Shown here: positions 6,746-13,200 of the stretch, one piece after another
Position numbering within the stretch: position 1 is the first letter of the stretch
Layout of the letters: each line of letters starts with the position of its first letter
DNA from: an uncultured Actinomycetes bacterium
Lineage (GTDB): Bacteria > Actinomycetota > Acidimicrobiia > Acidimicrobiales > Acidimicrobilacustridaceae
Length of the DNA stretch: 17,099 nucleotides
Assembly (NCBI GenBank): GCA_945957335.1
Contig: CAMFLJ010000038.1
Coordinates: forward strand, 1 to 17,099
Direction: 5' to 3'
Made by a program: the position numbers and the translations under genes
The notes under the pieces: generated by a model
Database searches by the model: none
What the model was told of the DNA's origin: nothing
What the model saw: the letters and a program-made list of their open reading frames with translations, nothing else

Positions 6746-7783
6746 TCAGGAGCTCTGCTGCTGGCCTTGGAGGAGCGCGTAGAGATCTGGAGGGCCGCCT
6801 GGGTCCTGAATCATGTTCCAGATGAGCGTGCCGTCTTGGGCGTAGTAGCCGGGGATCACACCCGGAATGTTGTTCATGGGCATCCAGGCGAGAACCCGAC
6901 AATCCTCATGGGTCGTTGGATCGCCGCCGACGAGCGCGGACAGCTGCTCGAGCCGGGTGCCCGTCTCGGTGGGCGTGGGGCACGGATCTCCGACACGGAG
7001 CCCTGACCGTTCGCTCTCCTCGTCGATGAGCCCCGCCATGATCGACTCGGCGCCCTCGACGGTGGTCGTGTGCCCGGATGGGTCGCACTGCGGATACTCG
7101 TACGGCATGACCTTGCTGTTCGCGTCGAGAGGAACCGGCTCGAGTGTCCCGTGCGCCCCCGGCAGCAGGATCGAGAAGAAGCGGGAGGTCTCGACCCCGT
7201 CAGGCTGCACCGTCTCGGCGATGTAGGTCTGGCCGGTCTCGGGCACGGTGAAGCGCACATAGGGAACATCCGCGGGGACACTGCCGTACTGCAGGAACCC
7301 TGTCGTGCCGTCTGCGAGGCTGACCTCGGAAGTCCCCCCGCCGCCACCGTTCGCGCAGGACCCGACGATGAACCGGGTGAGCTCGAGATCGGACCCGTCT
7401 CGGAGGACCTTGACCACGGTCTCGTTCGCGGAGCTGATCCTCTCGTCCACCCCTAGGCAGGTGCCTGCGGCAAGTGGCCCCTCGAAACGCACCGTGCCCG
7501 TGAGCGTCCCATCTCCACACGTCCCTGGCGCGCCGAACGAGTCCACACGACGTGGGCTCGTCGGTGTGCTGATCTGCACTGATCCTCTGTCATCGGAGGG
7601 CAAGGCACGGCCACCGAGGATTCCAGCCGCAACCACGACCAGCGCGGCAGCGGCGAGCGTGAGTGGGCGACGCCACCGTGAACCCGGTTCGCTGGGGCCC
7701 AACGGGTGCTCGATCACATCGGCGAGCTCGACCCTGCCAGCGTCGTCGATCAGTCGGGCGAGCTGTTCGGAGAGGTCAGTCAT
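6746..7783 (-). CDS. Single-TM protein coupled to an ECF sigma factor, putative anti-sigma-like regulator
   Basis: 345 residues: a short charged cytoplasmic N-terminus (1-38), one TM helix (about 41-60), and a long extracytoplasmic region. The gene starts (ATG 7783) 8 bases inside the sigma factor gene (shared ATGACTGA), which implies translational coupling and the usual sigma/regulator partnership. The cytoplasmic part has no HxxxCxxC zinc anti-sigma motif. The outer part carries six cysteines (in GTCGD, GTCLG, GSCAN, PQCDP, DPCPT and EDCRV), enough for three disulfides, and a Gly-rich loop. An acidic, Gln-rich end (GQQQSS) closes it. A membrane sensor that restrains the sigma factor is an inference from position and topology. 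It could equally be a secreted-domain target co-expressed with it. Confidence 0.7.
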   Translation of the reverse strand: MTDLSEQLARLIDDAGRVELADVIEHPLGPSEPGSRWRRPLTLAAAALVVVAAGILGGRALPSDDRGSVQISTPTSPRRVDSFGAPGTCGDGTLTGTVRFEGPLAAGTCLGVDERISSANETVVKVLRDGSDLELTRFIVGSCANGGGGGTSEVSLADGTTGFLQYGSVPADVPYVRFTVPETGQTYIAETVQPDGVETSRFFSILLPGAHGTLEPVPLDANSKVMPYEYPQCDPSGHTTTVEGAESIMAGLIDEESERSGLRVGDPCPTPTETGTRLEQLSALVGGDPTTHEDCRVLAWMPMNNIPGVIPGYYAQDGTLIWNMIQDPGGPPDLYALLQGQQQSS

Positions 7784-8267
7784 CGGACACCGCCTCCAGG
7801 TTGCGACGCAGCCGGGCGAGCCCCCGGTCGAGGTGGCTCTGGACGCTGCTCTGTGATGTTCCTGTCAGTTCGGCGACCTCGCGATGGGTCCAGCCGAAGC
7901 CGTGGACGAGCACGACCGCCAGTCGTTGGCGCTCGCTCAGTGAGCTGAGCGCCGTGGCGAGGCCCGGCTCGACGAGCGGCTCCTCATGCGTCGGGATCTC
8001 GAAGACCGGGCGCCGCTTCCGCGGGCGGGTCCTCGATTGACCGACCCGGTAGAGGTACCCGAGCGGGTTCGTCATCGCCTCGACCTCTCCCCAGTGCTCC
8101 CAGGCCCAGGCCAGCGCTTCTCCGCAGGCTTCCAGCCCTCGGGCCGATCCGTACGCGGCGATCAGCGCTCGACGCAGACGCGGCTCAGCGAACGCGAAGA
8201 ACTCGCTGAACGCCCCGTCTGCGTCGGGCTGCTGCACCGCTTCCGCCGATCCTTCGTGGAGAGCCAT
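7776..8267 (-). CDS. ECF-type RNA polymerase sigma factor (sigma-70 family, group 4)
   Basis: 163 residues, standard length for an ECF sigma factor. Region 2 spans about 19-86 (FSEFFAFAEPRLRRALIAAYG, then ALAWAWEHWGEVEAMTNPLG and the basic YRVGQSRTRPRKRR). A short linker follows. Region 4 spans about 103-157, with SLSERQRLAVVLVHGFGWTH and a helix-turn-helix VAELTGTSQSSVQSHLDRGL (131-150) for -35 recognition. A TAG lies immediately before the ATG at 8267, so no longer start exists. No Shine-Dalgarno precedes it, and the leader is a CT-rich run instead. A downstream GTG at codon 11 is a possible alternative. It overlaps the putative regulator downstream by 8 bases. I see no obvious ECF autoregulatory promoter. 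A 6-bp inverted repeat (8296-8301 with 8315-8320) lies upstream. Confidence 0.88.
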   Translation of the reverse strand: MALHEGSAEAVQQPDADGAFSEFFAFAEPRLRRALIAAYGSARGLEACGEALAWAWEHWGEVEAMTNPLGYLYRVGQSRTRPRKRRPVFEIPTHEEPLVEPGLATALSSLSERQRLAVVLVHGFGWTHREVAELTGTSQSSVQSHLDRGLARLRRNLEAVSDD

Positions 8268-8376
8268 CTACAGAGAGAGAGCATCCAACCAGAGGCTTCC
8301 ACGACAGCGCCGTATGGAAGTGCCGTGGGACGGTCGAGGTCGGGGCGAAGCGTGCCGATCGCCTCGTCACAGGCAC

Positions 8377-8413
8377 ACGCGGAAGGGCCCCGGACCGCTC
8401 GGTCCGGGGCCCT
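8377..8413 (+). repeat. Copy 2 of the 37-base exact direct repeat; hairpin/terminator
   Basis: Exact copy of 4056-4092 in the same orientation. Here the stem is 13 bp (8384-8396 with 8401-8413, loop GCTC), because the base just beyond the right arm differs from copy 1. On the minus strand it follows the dehydrogenase stop at 8448 by about 35 bases and reads into TTCC, so it can terminate that gene. No plus-strand gene ends here. Confidence 0.85.
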
Positions 8414-8447
8414 CTCGGTCTCGCAGTGCCGCCGCAGCGGCCCGGGC

Positions 8448-9353
8448 TCAGCCCTGGGCGCCGCTGATGACCTCGACGATCTTCTTGATCTCGCCGCCGT
8501 TGTCGAACGGCACGAGGTAGCCGGTCTCGTCGCGGATGGTCTCGAGGTTCTCGGCGATGCCCTCGGCCGTGATCTTCGGGTCGTAGTAGCCGGGGGTGAG
8601 CCCGACGAAGAAGCGGGAGATGAGGCCACCGGCGGCGGAGTACACCTCGCCGGTCACCTCGCACGCCTCGGACGCCAGGTAGGCCACGAGCGGGCTGACC
8701 AGCGCCGGGTCGAGGGCCTCGCCCACGTCGCCGAACATGTCCTCGGTCATGCGGGTGAGCGCGACCGGGGCGATGGCGTTGGCCTTGATGTTGTTCTTGC
8801 GGCCCTCGATGGCGAGCACGTTGGTGAGCCCGACCAGGCCCATCTTGGCGGCGCCGTAGTTCGACTGGCCGAAGTTGCCGAGGATGCCGGAGTTCGACGA
8901 GGTCGACACGATGCGGCCGTAGCCCTTCTCGCGCATGATGCGGAAGGCGGGCTGGGTGACGTAGAAGGCGCCGAGCAGGTGCACCTGGATGACGGCCTCG
9001 ATCATCGCCTGGTCGAGGTTGTGGAACGACTTGTCGCGCAGGATGCCGGCGTTGTTGACGACGACGTCGACCGTGCCGAAGGCGTCGACCGCAGTCTGCA
9101 CGACGGCGGCGCCACCCTCGGGCGTGGCGACCGAGTTGGTGTCGGCCACGGCCTCGCCGCCGAGGTCCTGGATCTCCTGGACGACGGACTGCGCGGGGCC
9201 GACGTCGCCGCCCTCGCCGTTGACCGAGCCGCCGAGGTCGTTCACCACGATGCGAGCGCCGCGACGGGCGAGCTCGAGGGCGTGCTGGCGGCCGAGGCCG
9301 CCGCCGGCGCCGGTGATGATGGCGACCTTGCCGTCGAAGCCGATGTCTGCCAT
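8448..9353 (-). CDS. Short-chain dehydrogenase, MFE-2-like (3R)-hydroxyacyl-CoA dehydrogenase type
   Basis: 301 residues, longer than a classical 250-residue SDR. Rossmann motif TGAGGGLG (14-21), an Asp-containing VVNDLGG (36-42) favouring NAD+, NNAG (100-103), catalytic Ser153, Tyr166 and Lys170 (YGAAK). The NDLGGS stretch, the VVQEIQDLGGEAVADTNSV segment and the C-terminal extension after about 245 resemble the dehydrogenase domain of peroxisomal multifunctional enzyme type 2. That domain oxidises (3R)-hydroxyacyl-CoA in beta-oxidation. Acyl-CoA, steroid side-chain or related substrates are therefore likely, but not proven. GAGGAGG lies 9 bases before the ATG, and a TAACCT hexamer at 9411-9416 is a likely -10. 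Divergent from the gene at 9480. Confidence 0.9.
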   Translation of the reverse strand: MADIGFDGKVAIITGAGGGLGRQHALELARRGARIVVNDLGGSVNGEGGDVGPAQSVVQEIQDLGGEAVADTNSVATPEGGAAVVQTAVDAFGTVDVVVNNAGILRDKSFHNLDQAMIEAVIQVHLLGAFYVTQPAFRIMREKGYGRIVSTSSNSGILGNFGQSNYGAAKMGLVGLTNVLAIEGRKNNIKANAIAPVALTRMTEDMFGDVGEALDPALVSPLVAYLASEACEVTGEVYSAAGGLISRFFVGLTPGYYDPKITAEGIAENLETIRDETGYLVPFDNGGEIKKIVEVISGAQG

Positions 9354-9410
9354 TGCGATGAGCCTCCTCGGCGCGATGTCGCCGGGACTGAGTGGGGCAC
9401 GGACCGGACG

Positions 9411-9416
9411 AGGTTA
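9411..9416 (-). promoter_or_regulatory. Putative -10 (TAACCT) for the dehydrogenase gene
   Basis: TAACCT on the minus strand fits TAnnnT and would give a leader of about 50 bases that contains the GAGGAGG ribosome site. It lies back to back with the leaderless promoter at 9466-9471. No standard -35 is seen. Confidence 0.4.
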
Positions 9417-9465
9417 GCCAGCGGCCCTGGAGGCTCCCGAATCGGAGCCGCCGCCCGCCGTTCGG

Positions 9466-9471
9466 TAGCGT
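9466..9471 (+). promoter_or_regulatory. Leaderless -10 (TAGCGT) for the 107-residue gene
   Basis: TAGCGT is followed by exactly 8 bases and then the ATG at 9480, with no Shine-Dalgarno. The same TAGCsT-N8-start layout is found before the starts at 13154 and 16293. Confidence 0.55.
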
Positions 9472-9479
9472 GGCCGCCC

Positions 9480-9803
9480 ATGAGCCCGACCATCAGCACC
9501 GACAGGAAGTTCAAGCGCCGCCAGAAGGTCGTGGCCACCGCCGACCTGCCGGGCGTCCCGGCCGGCACCTTCGGCAAGGTCTGGTTCGTCTCGGGCGTCA
9601 CCTGGATCCGCTACCACGTCGACTTCGAGAACGGCGTCGAGATCGCCAACGTCGACGGCAACGACCTGCGCGACCGCAAGGAGTACCTCGCCGAGCAGCA
9701 GGCCACCGAGGCCGAGCAGCTCGCCGCCGAGCGCCAGGCCGCCTCGGCCGCCCGCCGCGAGGAGCTGCTGGCGAACCTCGCCGACGGCCCCGCGGGGCAC
9801 TGA
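9480..9803 (+). CDS. Small protein: SH3-like N-terminus plus charged helix
   Basis: 107 residues, family not recognised. Residues 13-60 look like a compact beta-barrel of KOW/SH3 type (QKVVATADLPGVPAGTFGKV, then TWIRYHVDFENGVEIANVDG), with the Gly-Lys-Val turn typical of such folds. Residues 64-102 form one long Ala/Glu/Arg-rich helix likely to be a coiled coil. The N-terminus is basic (DRKFKRRQK). An SH3-like fold with a basic face suggests nucleic-acid or protein binding, which is inference only. ATG 9480 is chosen because TAGCGT lies 8 bases upstream (leaderless). The open frame reaches far upstream to 7986, but that part is antisense to the dehydrogenase and sigma genes. The F420 enzyme starts 69 bases downstream and may be co-transcribed. 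Confidence 0.72.
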   Translation: MSPTISTDRKFKRRQKVVATADLPGVPAGTFGKVWFVSGVTWIRYHVDFENGVEIANVDGNDLRDRKEYLAEQQATEAEQLAAERQAASAARREELLANLADGPAGH

Positions 9804-9872
9804 CCCGCTGATCCACCGAGCCGCACCCCGGGGGCGTGCCGCCGCCGGGCCACACCTCCGAGGGGAGCCCCG

Positions 9873-10904
9873 ATGAAGCTGGGCATGCAGATCGACTACG
9901 CCGGGGGCTTCAAGGAGTCGGCCCAGAAGGTGGCGGCCTACGAGAAGGCCGGGCTCGACATCGCCTGGGTGGCGGAGGCCTACGGCTTCGACGGCCCCAG
10001 CTTCATGGGTTACCTGGCAGCCACCACCGAGACCATCACCATCGCCTCGGGCATCCTGCCGATCTACACCCGCACGCCCACGTTGATGGCGATGACGGCG
10101 GCCGGCATGGACGCCCTCACCGACGGCCGCTTCATCCTCGGCCTCGGTGCGTCGGGCCCGCAGGTGATCGAGGGATTCCATGGCGTGAAGTACGACGCCC
10201 CGCTCGGTCGCACCCGCGAGATCATCGAGATCTGCCGCCAGGTCTGGACCCGCGAGCGCGTGGTTCACGACGGCCGCTACTACCACCTGCCGCTGCCGGC
10301 GGGTGAGGGCACCGGGCTCGGCAAGCCGCTGAAGATCATCGCCAAGCCGGTGCGCGAGCGCATCCCGATCTGGATCGCCTCGCTCGGCCCCAAGAACGTC
10401 GAGCTCACCGCCGAGGTCGCCGAGGGCTGGCTGCCGATCTTCTACCTGCCGGAGCGGGCCCGCGACGTGTGGGGCGCCGACCTCGACGCCGGCGCGGCCA
10501 AGCGCGACCCCTCGCTCGGCACCCTCGAGATCGCCGCCGGCGGCCTGGTGGCCATCGGCGACGATGCCGCCGGGGTGGCCGAGCTGATGCGCCCCATGGC
10601 GGCGCTCTACATCGGTGGCATGGGCGCCAAGGGGAAGAACTTCTACAACGACCTCATGTGCCGCTACGGGTATGAGGAGGAGGCCGAGAAGATCCAGGAC
10701 CTCTACCTCGACGGCAAGAAGGACGAGGCCGCCGCGCTCGTGCCGGCCGACTTCCTGCAGATGATCAACCTCTGCGGCCCCGAGGGCTTCGTGAAGGAGC
10801 GCATCGCGGCGTTCGAGGAGGCCGGCGTCACGGTGCTCAACATCACGCCTGTCGGCGGCGACCCGCTCGCCACCATCGAGACCCTCAAGTCCTGGACCTC
10901 CTAG
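9873..10904 (+). CDS. LLM-class F420-dependent oxidoreductase
   Basis: 343-residue cytoplasmic enzyme of the luciferase-like monooxygenase superfamily, the TIM-barrel group that uses deazaflavin F420. Characteristic parts are the N-terminal MKLGMQIDYAGG strand, DIAWVAEAYGFDGPSFMGYL (29-48), TIASGILPIYTRTP (56-69), the LTDGRFILGLGASGPQVIEG cofactor region (82-101), and IPIWIASLGPKNVELTAEVA (164-183). These agree with actinobacterial F420-dependent hydride-transfer enzymes. The substrate is unknown; related enzymes act on alcohols, ketones, lipids or tetrahydromethanopterin-like compounds. AGGGGAG is placed about 5 bases before the ATG. It ends at an imperfect hairpin at 10907-10953. Confidence 0.92.
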   Translation: MKLGMQIDYAGGFKESAQKVAAYEKAGLDIAWVAEAYGFDGPSFMGYLAATTETITIASGILPIYTRTPTLMAMTAAGMDALTDGRFILGLGASGPQVIEGFHGVKYDAPLGRTREIIEICRQVWTRERVVHDGRYYHLPLPAGEGTGLGKPLKIIAKPVRERIPIWIASLGPKNVELTAEVAEGWLPIFYLPERARDVWGADLDAGAAKRDPSLGTLEIAAGGLVAIGDDAAGVAELMRPMAALYIGGMGAKGKNFYNDLMCRYGYEEEAEKIQDLYLDGKKDEAAALVPADFLQMINLCGPEGFVKERIAAFEEAGVTVLNITPVGGDPLATIETLKSWTS

Positions 10905-10906
10905 GC

Positions 10907-10953
10907 CCTCTGGTGCAGCTCGTCGCTCCTGGGTGCACGAACTGAACCAGAGG
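10907..10953. terminator. Imperfect 16-bp hairpin between convergent genes
   Basis: Arms 10907-10922 and 10938-10953 pair over 16 positions with two mismatches, around a 15-base loop. The outer eight pairs (CCTCTGGT with ACCAGAGG) are perfect. It lies between the plus stop at 10904 and the minus stop at 10970 and can serve both. No U-tract. Confidence 0.6.
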
Positions 10954-10969
10954 TGCCGGGCCGTCGTGC

Positions 10970-11932
10970 TCAGCGCAGGGAGGCGACGCGGTCGAGGACG
11001 GCCTCGGCCTCGGCCACGAACGAGCGGACGAGGTCACCGGCGGGCACGAGCTCGTCGATGGCCCCGACGCCCTGCCCGGCGGGCCAGAACTCGCGTTCGG
11101 GGTCGACCGGCGTGTCCGGCCCGGCGCCGAGGTGGTTCACCCCGTCCTCGATCGACTGGATGAACTGCGCGGGGAACGGCTTCACCTCGAGGCTGCCGTC
11201 CTCGTAGCCCTGCGTGTAGGCGTTGCGGTTCACCCGGCACGTCTTGCCCGTGAAGGCCCGGGTCACGACGGTGTCGTCCTCGTGCATCTCGAGGAGGCGC
11301 TCCTTGTAGCCCGGGGTGCCCCACGCCTCGGGCGTGGCGATGAAGCGGGTGCCCACCCACACGCCGTCGGCGCCGAGGCTGAGCGCGGCGGCCAGGCCCC
11401 GACCGTCGACGATGCCGCCGGCGGCCACGACCGGAACCCTGCCCTCGACCGCGTCGACCACCTGGGGCACCAGCGCGAGGGTGGCGACGGTGCCGGTGTG
11501 CCCGCCGGCCTCGGTGCCCTGGGCCACCACGAGGTCGCACCCGGCGGCCACCGCGGCCACCGCGTGGCGGACCTTGCCGCACATCGAGGCCACCAGCACG
11601 TTGTTGTCGTGGCAGAGGTCGACGACGTCACGGGGCACGCCGAGCCCGGCCACGAACACCCGGCCGCCGTGGTCGATGATCGCCTGCACCTGGGCGGGCA
11701 TGTCGCCCGGCATGGCGGTGAGGAGGTCGACACCGAACGGCTTGGTGGTGCGCTCGCGGACGAGGTCCATCTCGGCCACCATCCGGTCGAGGCTCATGGT
11801 GGACGCGCCCATGCAGCCGAAGCCTCCGGCCTCGCTCACGGCGGCGACGAGCTCGTGGTAGCTCACGCCCCCCATGCCGGCGAGCATCACGGGGTGCTCG
11901 ATCTCGAGGAGGTCGGTCAGAGGTGTGCGCAC
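10970..11932 (-). CDS. Nitronate monooxygenase (2-nitropropane dioxygenase-like) flavoprotein
   Basis: 320-residue FMN-dependent TIM-barrel protein of the nitronate monooxygenase / enoyl-reductase-like superfamily. Visible marks are the N-terminal IEHPVMLAGMGGVS (11-24), AQGTEAGGHTG (137-147) with the conserved His145, PVVAAGGIVDGRGLAAALSLGADGVWVGTRF (167-197) forming the FMN phosphate site, and a C-terminal WPAGQGVG. The family oxidises alkyl nitronates with O2, but many members have unknown substrates. GTG at 11932 begins 4 bases after the flavoprotein stop at 11937, so it is the second cistron of that unit. The open frame continues to 12262 but is antisense-like there. There is no strong Shine-Dalgarno, which fits translational coupling. 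Confidence 0.9.
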   Translation of the reverse strand: MRTPLTDLLEIEHPVMLAGMGGVSYHELVAAVSEAGGFGCMGASTMSLDRMVAEMDLVRERTTKPFGVDLLTAMPGDMPAQVQAIIDHGGRVFVAGLGVPRDVVDLCHDNNVLVASMCGKVRHAVAAVAAGCDLVVAQGTEAGGHTGTVATLALVPQVVDAVEGRVPVVAAGGIVDGRGLAAALSLGADGVWVGTRFIATPEAWGTPGYKERLLEMHEDDTVVTRAFTGKTCRVNRNAYTQGYEDGSLEVKPFPAQFIQSIEDGVNHLGAGPDTPVDPEREFWPAGQGVGAIDELVPAGDLVRSFVAEAEAVLDRVASLR

Positions 11933-11936
11933 ACCG

Positions 11937-13154
11937 TCAACGGTAGGCGCCGGGCCCGGTGAACATCCCCTTGTGCCAGCGCTGTGGCGTGAGCAGGAGC
12001 GCCCGGGGGTAGTCCTCGAAGAGCCAGCGGGCGAAGTTGCGGCGGGTCCAGTCGGTGAGGCCTGCGACCCGCACCGCGCCCCGCGCCCCGAGCGGCTTCG
12101 AAAGGATCCACGAGAGGCGCTCGGCGAAGCGGTGGTCGACGGCGAGGTCGCGGTGCACCTCGTGCTCGTAGGCCCGCCGGATGGCCTCGGCGTCGCCGCG
12201 GTGGCCGAGGATCGCCTCGGCCGCCCAGCGCCCGGTGGCCAGGGCCTGGCCGATGCCCTCACCGGTCATCGGGTCGGTCGCGGTGGCGGCGTCACCGACG
12301 AACAGGGCGTGGCCGGCGCCGAGCACGGCCCGGTCGACGCGAGCGGGGATCGGCCACGCCCGGTGCGGTCCCTCGGCGACGGCGTCAGGACCGAGGAACG
12401 ATCGGATGTGGGGACGGGCCAGCAGCTCGCGCCACAGGGCGCCCATGTCGGAGACCTTGTAGCTGCCGCCGCGCAGGATGCCGTAGCCGACGTTGGCCGC
12501 CCCGCCGGCGAGCGGGAACGACCACGCGTAGCCGGGCAGGAGGTCGGGCTCGAACCACACGATGAGCTCGTTCGCCGCCCGCTCGGACACGCCGGTGACG
12601 TACTGCCGGAAGGCGTGCCACTCGCCGCGGTAGGTCGGGTCGGCCAGGCCGAGGGCCCGGCGCAGCGGCGACCACATCCCGTCGGCACCGATCACGGTCG
12701 TGGCCCGCACGGTGCCGAGGCCGTCGATGTCGAGGTCGATCCCGTCGCTGTGCTCGGTGGCGGCCTTCAGGGCGTGGCCCTCGAGCACCTCGGCGCCGGC
12801 GTCGCGGGCGAGGGCGACGAGGGCGGCGTCGAGCTCACGCCGTCGAGCCACCGCGCCGTACAGGCCGCCGTGGCGGGGGAGGGGGAAGGTGACCTCACGG
12901 CCCGAGGGCGAGCGCACGAGCACGTCGTCGACCTCGATCCACGAGGGCACGTCCGCCGGGTCGAGCCCGAGGGCGTCGAGCTCGCGCAGCGCGGCGGTGG
13001 TGAGCCCGTCGCCGCAGATCTTCTCGCGGGGGAACGTGGCCTTGTCGACCACCAGCACCTCGACCCCCGAGCGCGCCAACTTCGTGGCGGCGGCCGACCC
13101 TGATGGGCCGGCACCGACCACGACGACGTCGGTGGTGCGGGTCGGGGGGAGCAC
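11937..13154 (-). CDS. Geranylgeranyl reductase family FAD-dependent oxidoreductase
   Basis: 405 residues, usual family length. N-terminal FAD-binding VVVVGAGPSGSAAATKLARSG ends in the acidic VLVVDKATFPREK (34-45). A CGDGLT motif (47-52) is typical of geranylgeranyl-reductase-type flavoproteins. The middle ATTVIGADGMWSPLRRALGL (151-170) and C-terminal FVGDAATATDPMTGEGIGQA (285-304) complete the FAD site. Such enzymes reduce isoprenoid double bonds (menaquinone side chain, membrane lipids) or act as halogenase/hydroxylase-like monooxygenases; the actual substrate is not readable. GTG at 13154 is chosen because TAGCCT lies exactly 8 bases upstream with no Shine-Dalgarno (leaderless). The nitronate monooxygenase-like gene follows after 4 bases, forming an operon. 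Confidence 0.9.
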   Translation of the reverse strand: MLPPTRTTDVVVVGAGPSGSAAATKLARSGVEVLVVDKATFPREKICGDGLTTAALRELDALGLDPADVPSWIEVDDVLVRSPSGREVTFPLPRHGGLYGAVARRRELDAALVALARDAGAEVLEGHALKAATEHSDGIDLDIDGLGTVRATTVIGADGMWSPLRRALGLADPTYRGEWHAFRQYVTGVSERAANELIVWFEPDLLPGYAWSFPLAGGAANVGYGILRGGSYKVSDMGALWRELLARPHIRSFLGPDAVAEGPHRAWPIPARVDRAVLGAGHALFVGDAATATDPMTGEGIGQALATGRWAAEAILGHRGDAEAIRRAYEHEVHRDLAVDHRFAERLSWILSKPLGARGAVRVAGLTDWTRRNFARWLFEDYPRALLLTPQRWHKGMFTGPGAYR

Positions 13155-13162
13155 GGCCGGGC

Positions 13163-13168
13163 AGGCTA
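13163..13168 (-). promoter_or_regulatory. Leaderless -10 (TAGCCT) for the reductase-monooxygenase operon
   Basis: TAGCCT on the minus strand is followed by 8 bases and the GTG at 13154. It lies in the 46-base gap after the gene ending at 13201, so the flavoprotein pair can start its own transcript although the genes upstream run the same way. Confidence 0.55.
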
Positions 13169-13200
13169 CGGCCCCTGCGGCGGTCGTTCGTAGTCGGCGC

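Noticed and set aside
7986..9803. A 605-codon plus-strand open frame
   Set aside because: Only the last 107 codons (from 9480) look like protein. The rest runs antisense to the sigma and dehydrogenase genes and reflects high GC.
10970..12262. N-terminal extension of the nitronate monooxygenase frame beyond 11932
   Set aside because: It overlaps the 3' part of the flavoprotein gene on the same strand and has shadow composition. Family similarity begins right after the GTG at 11932.
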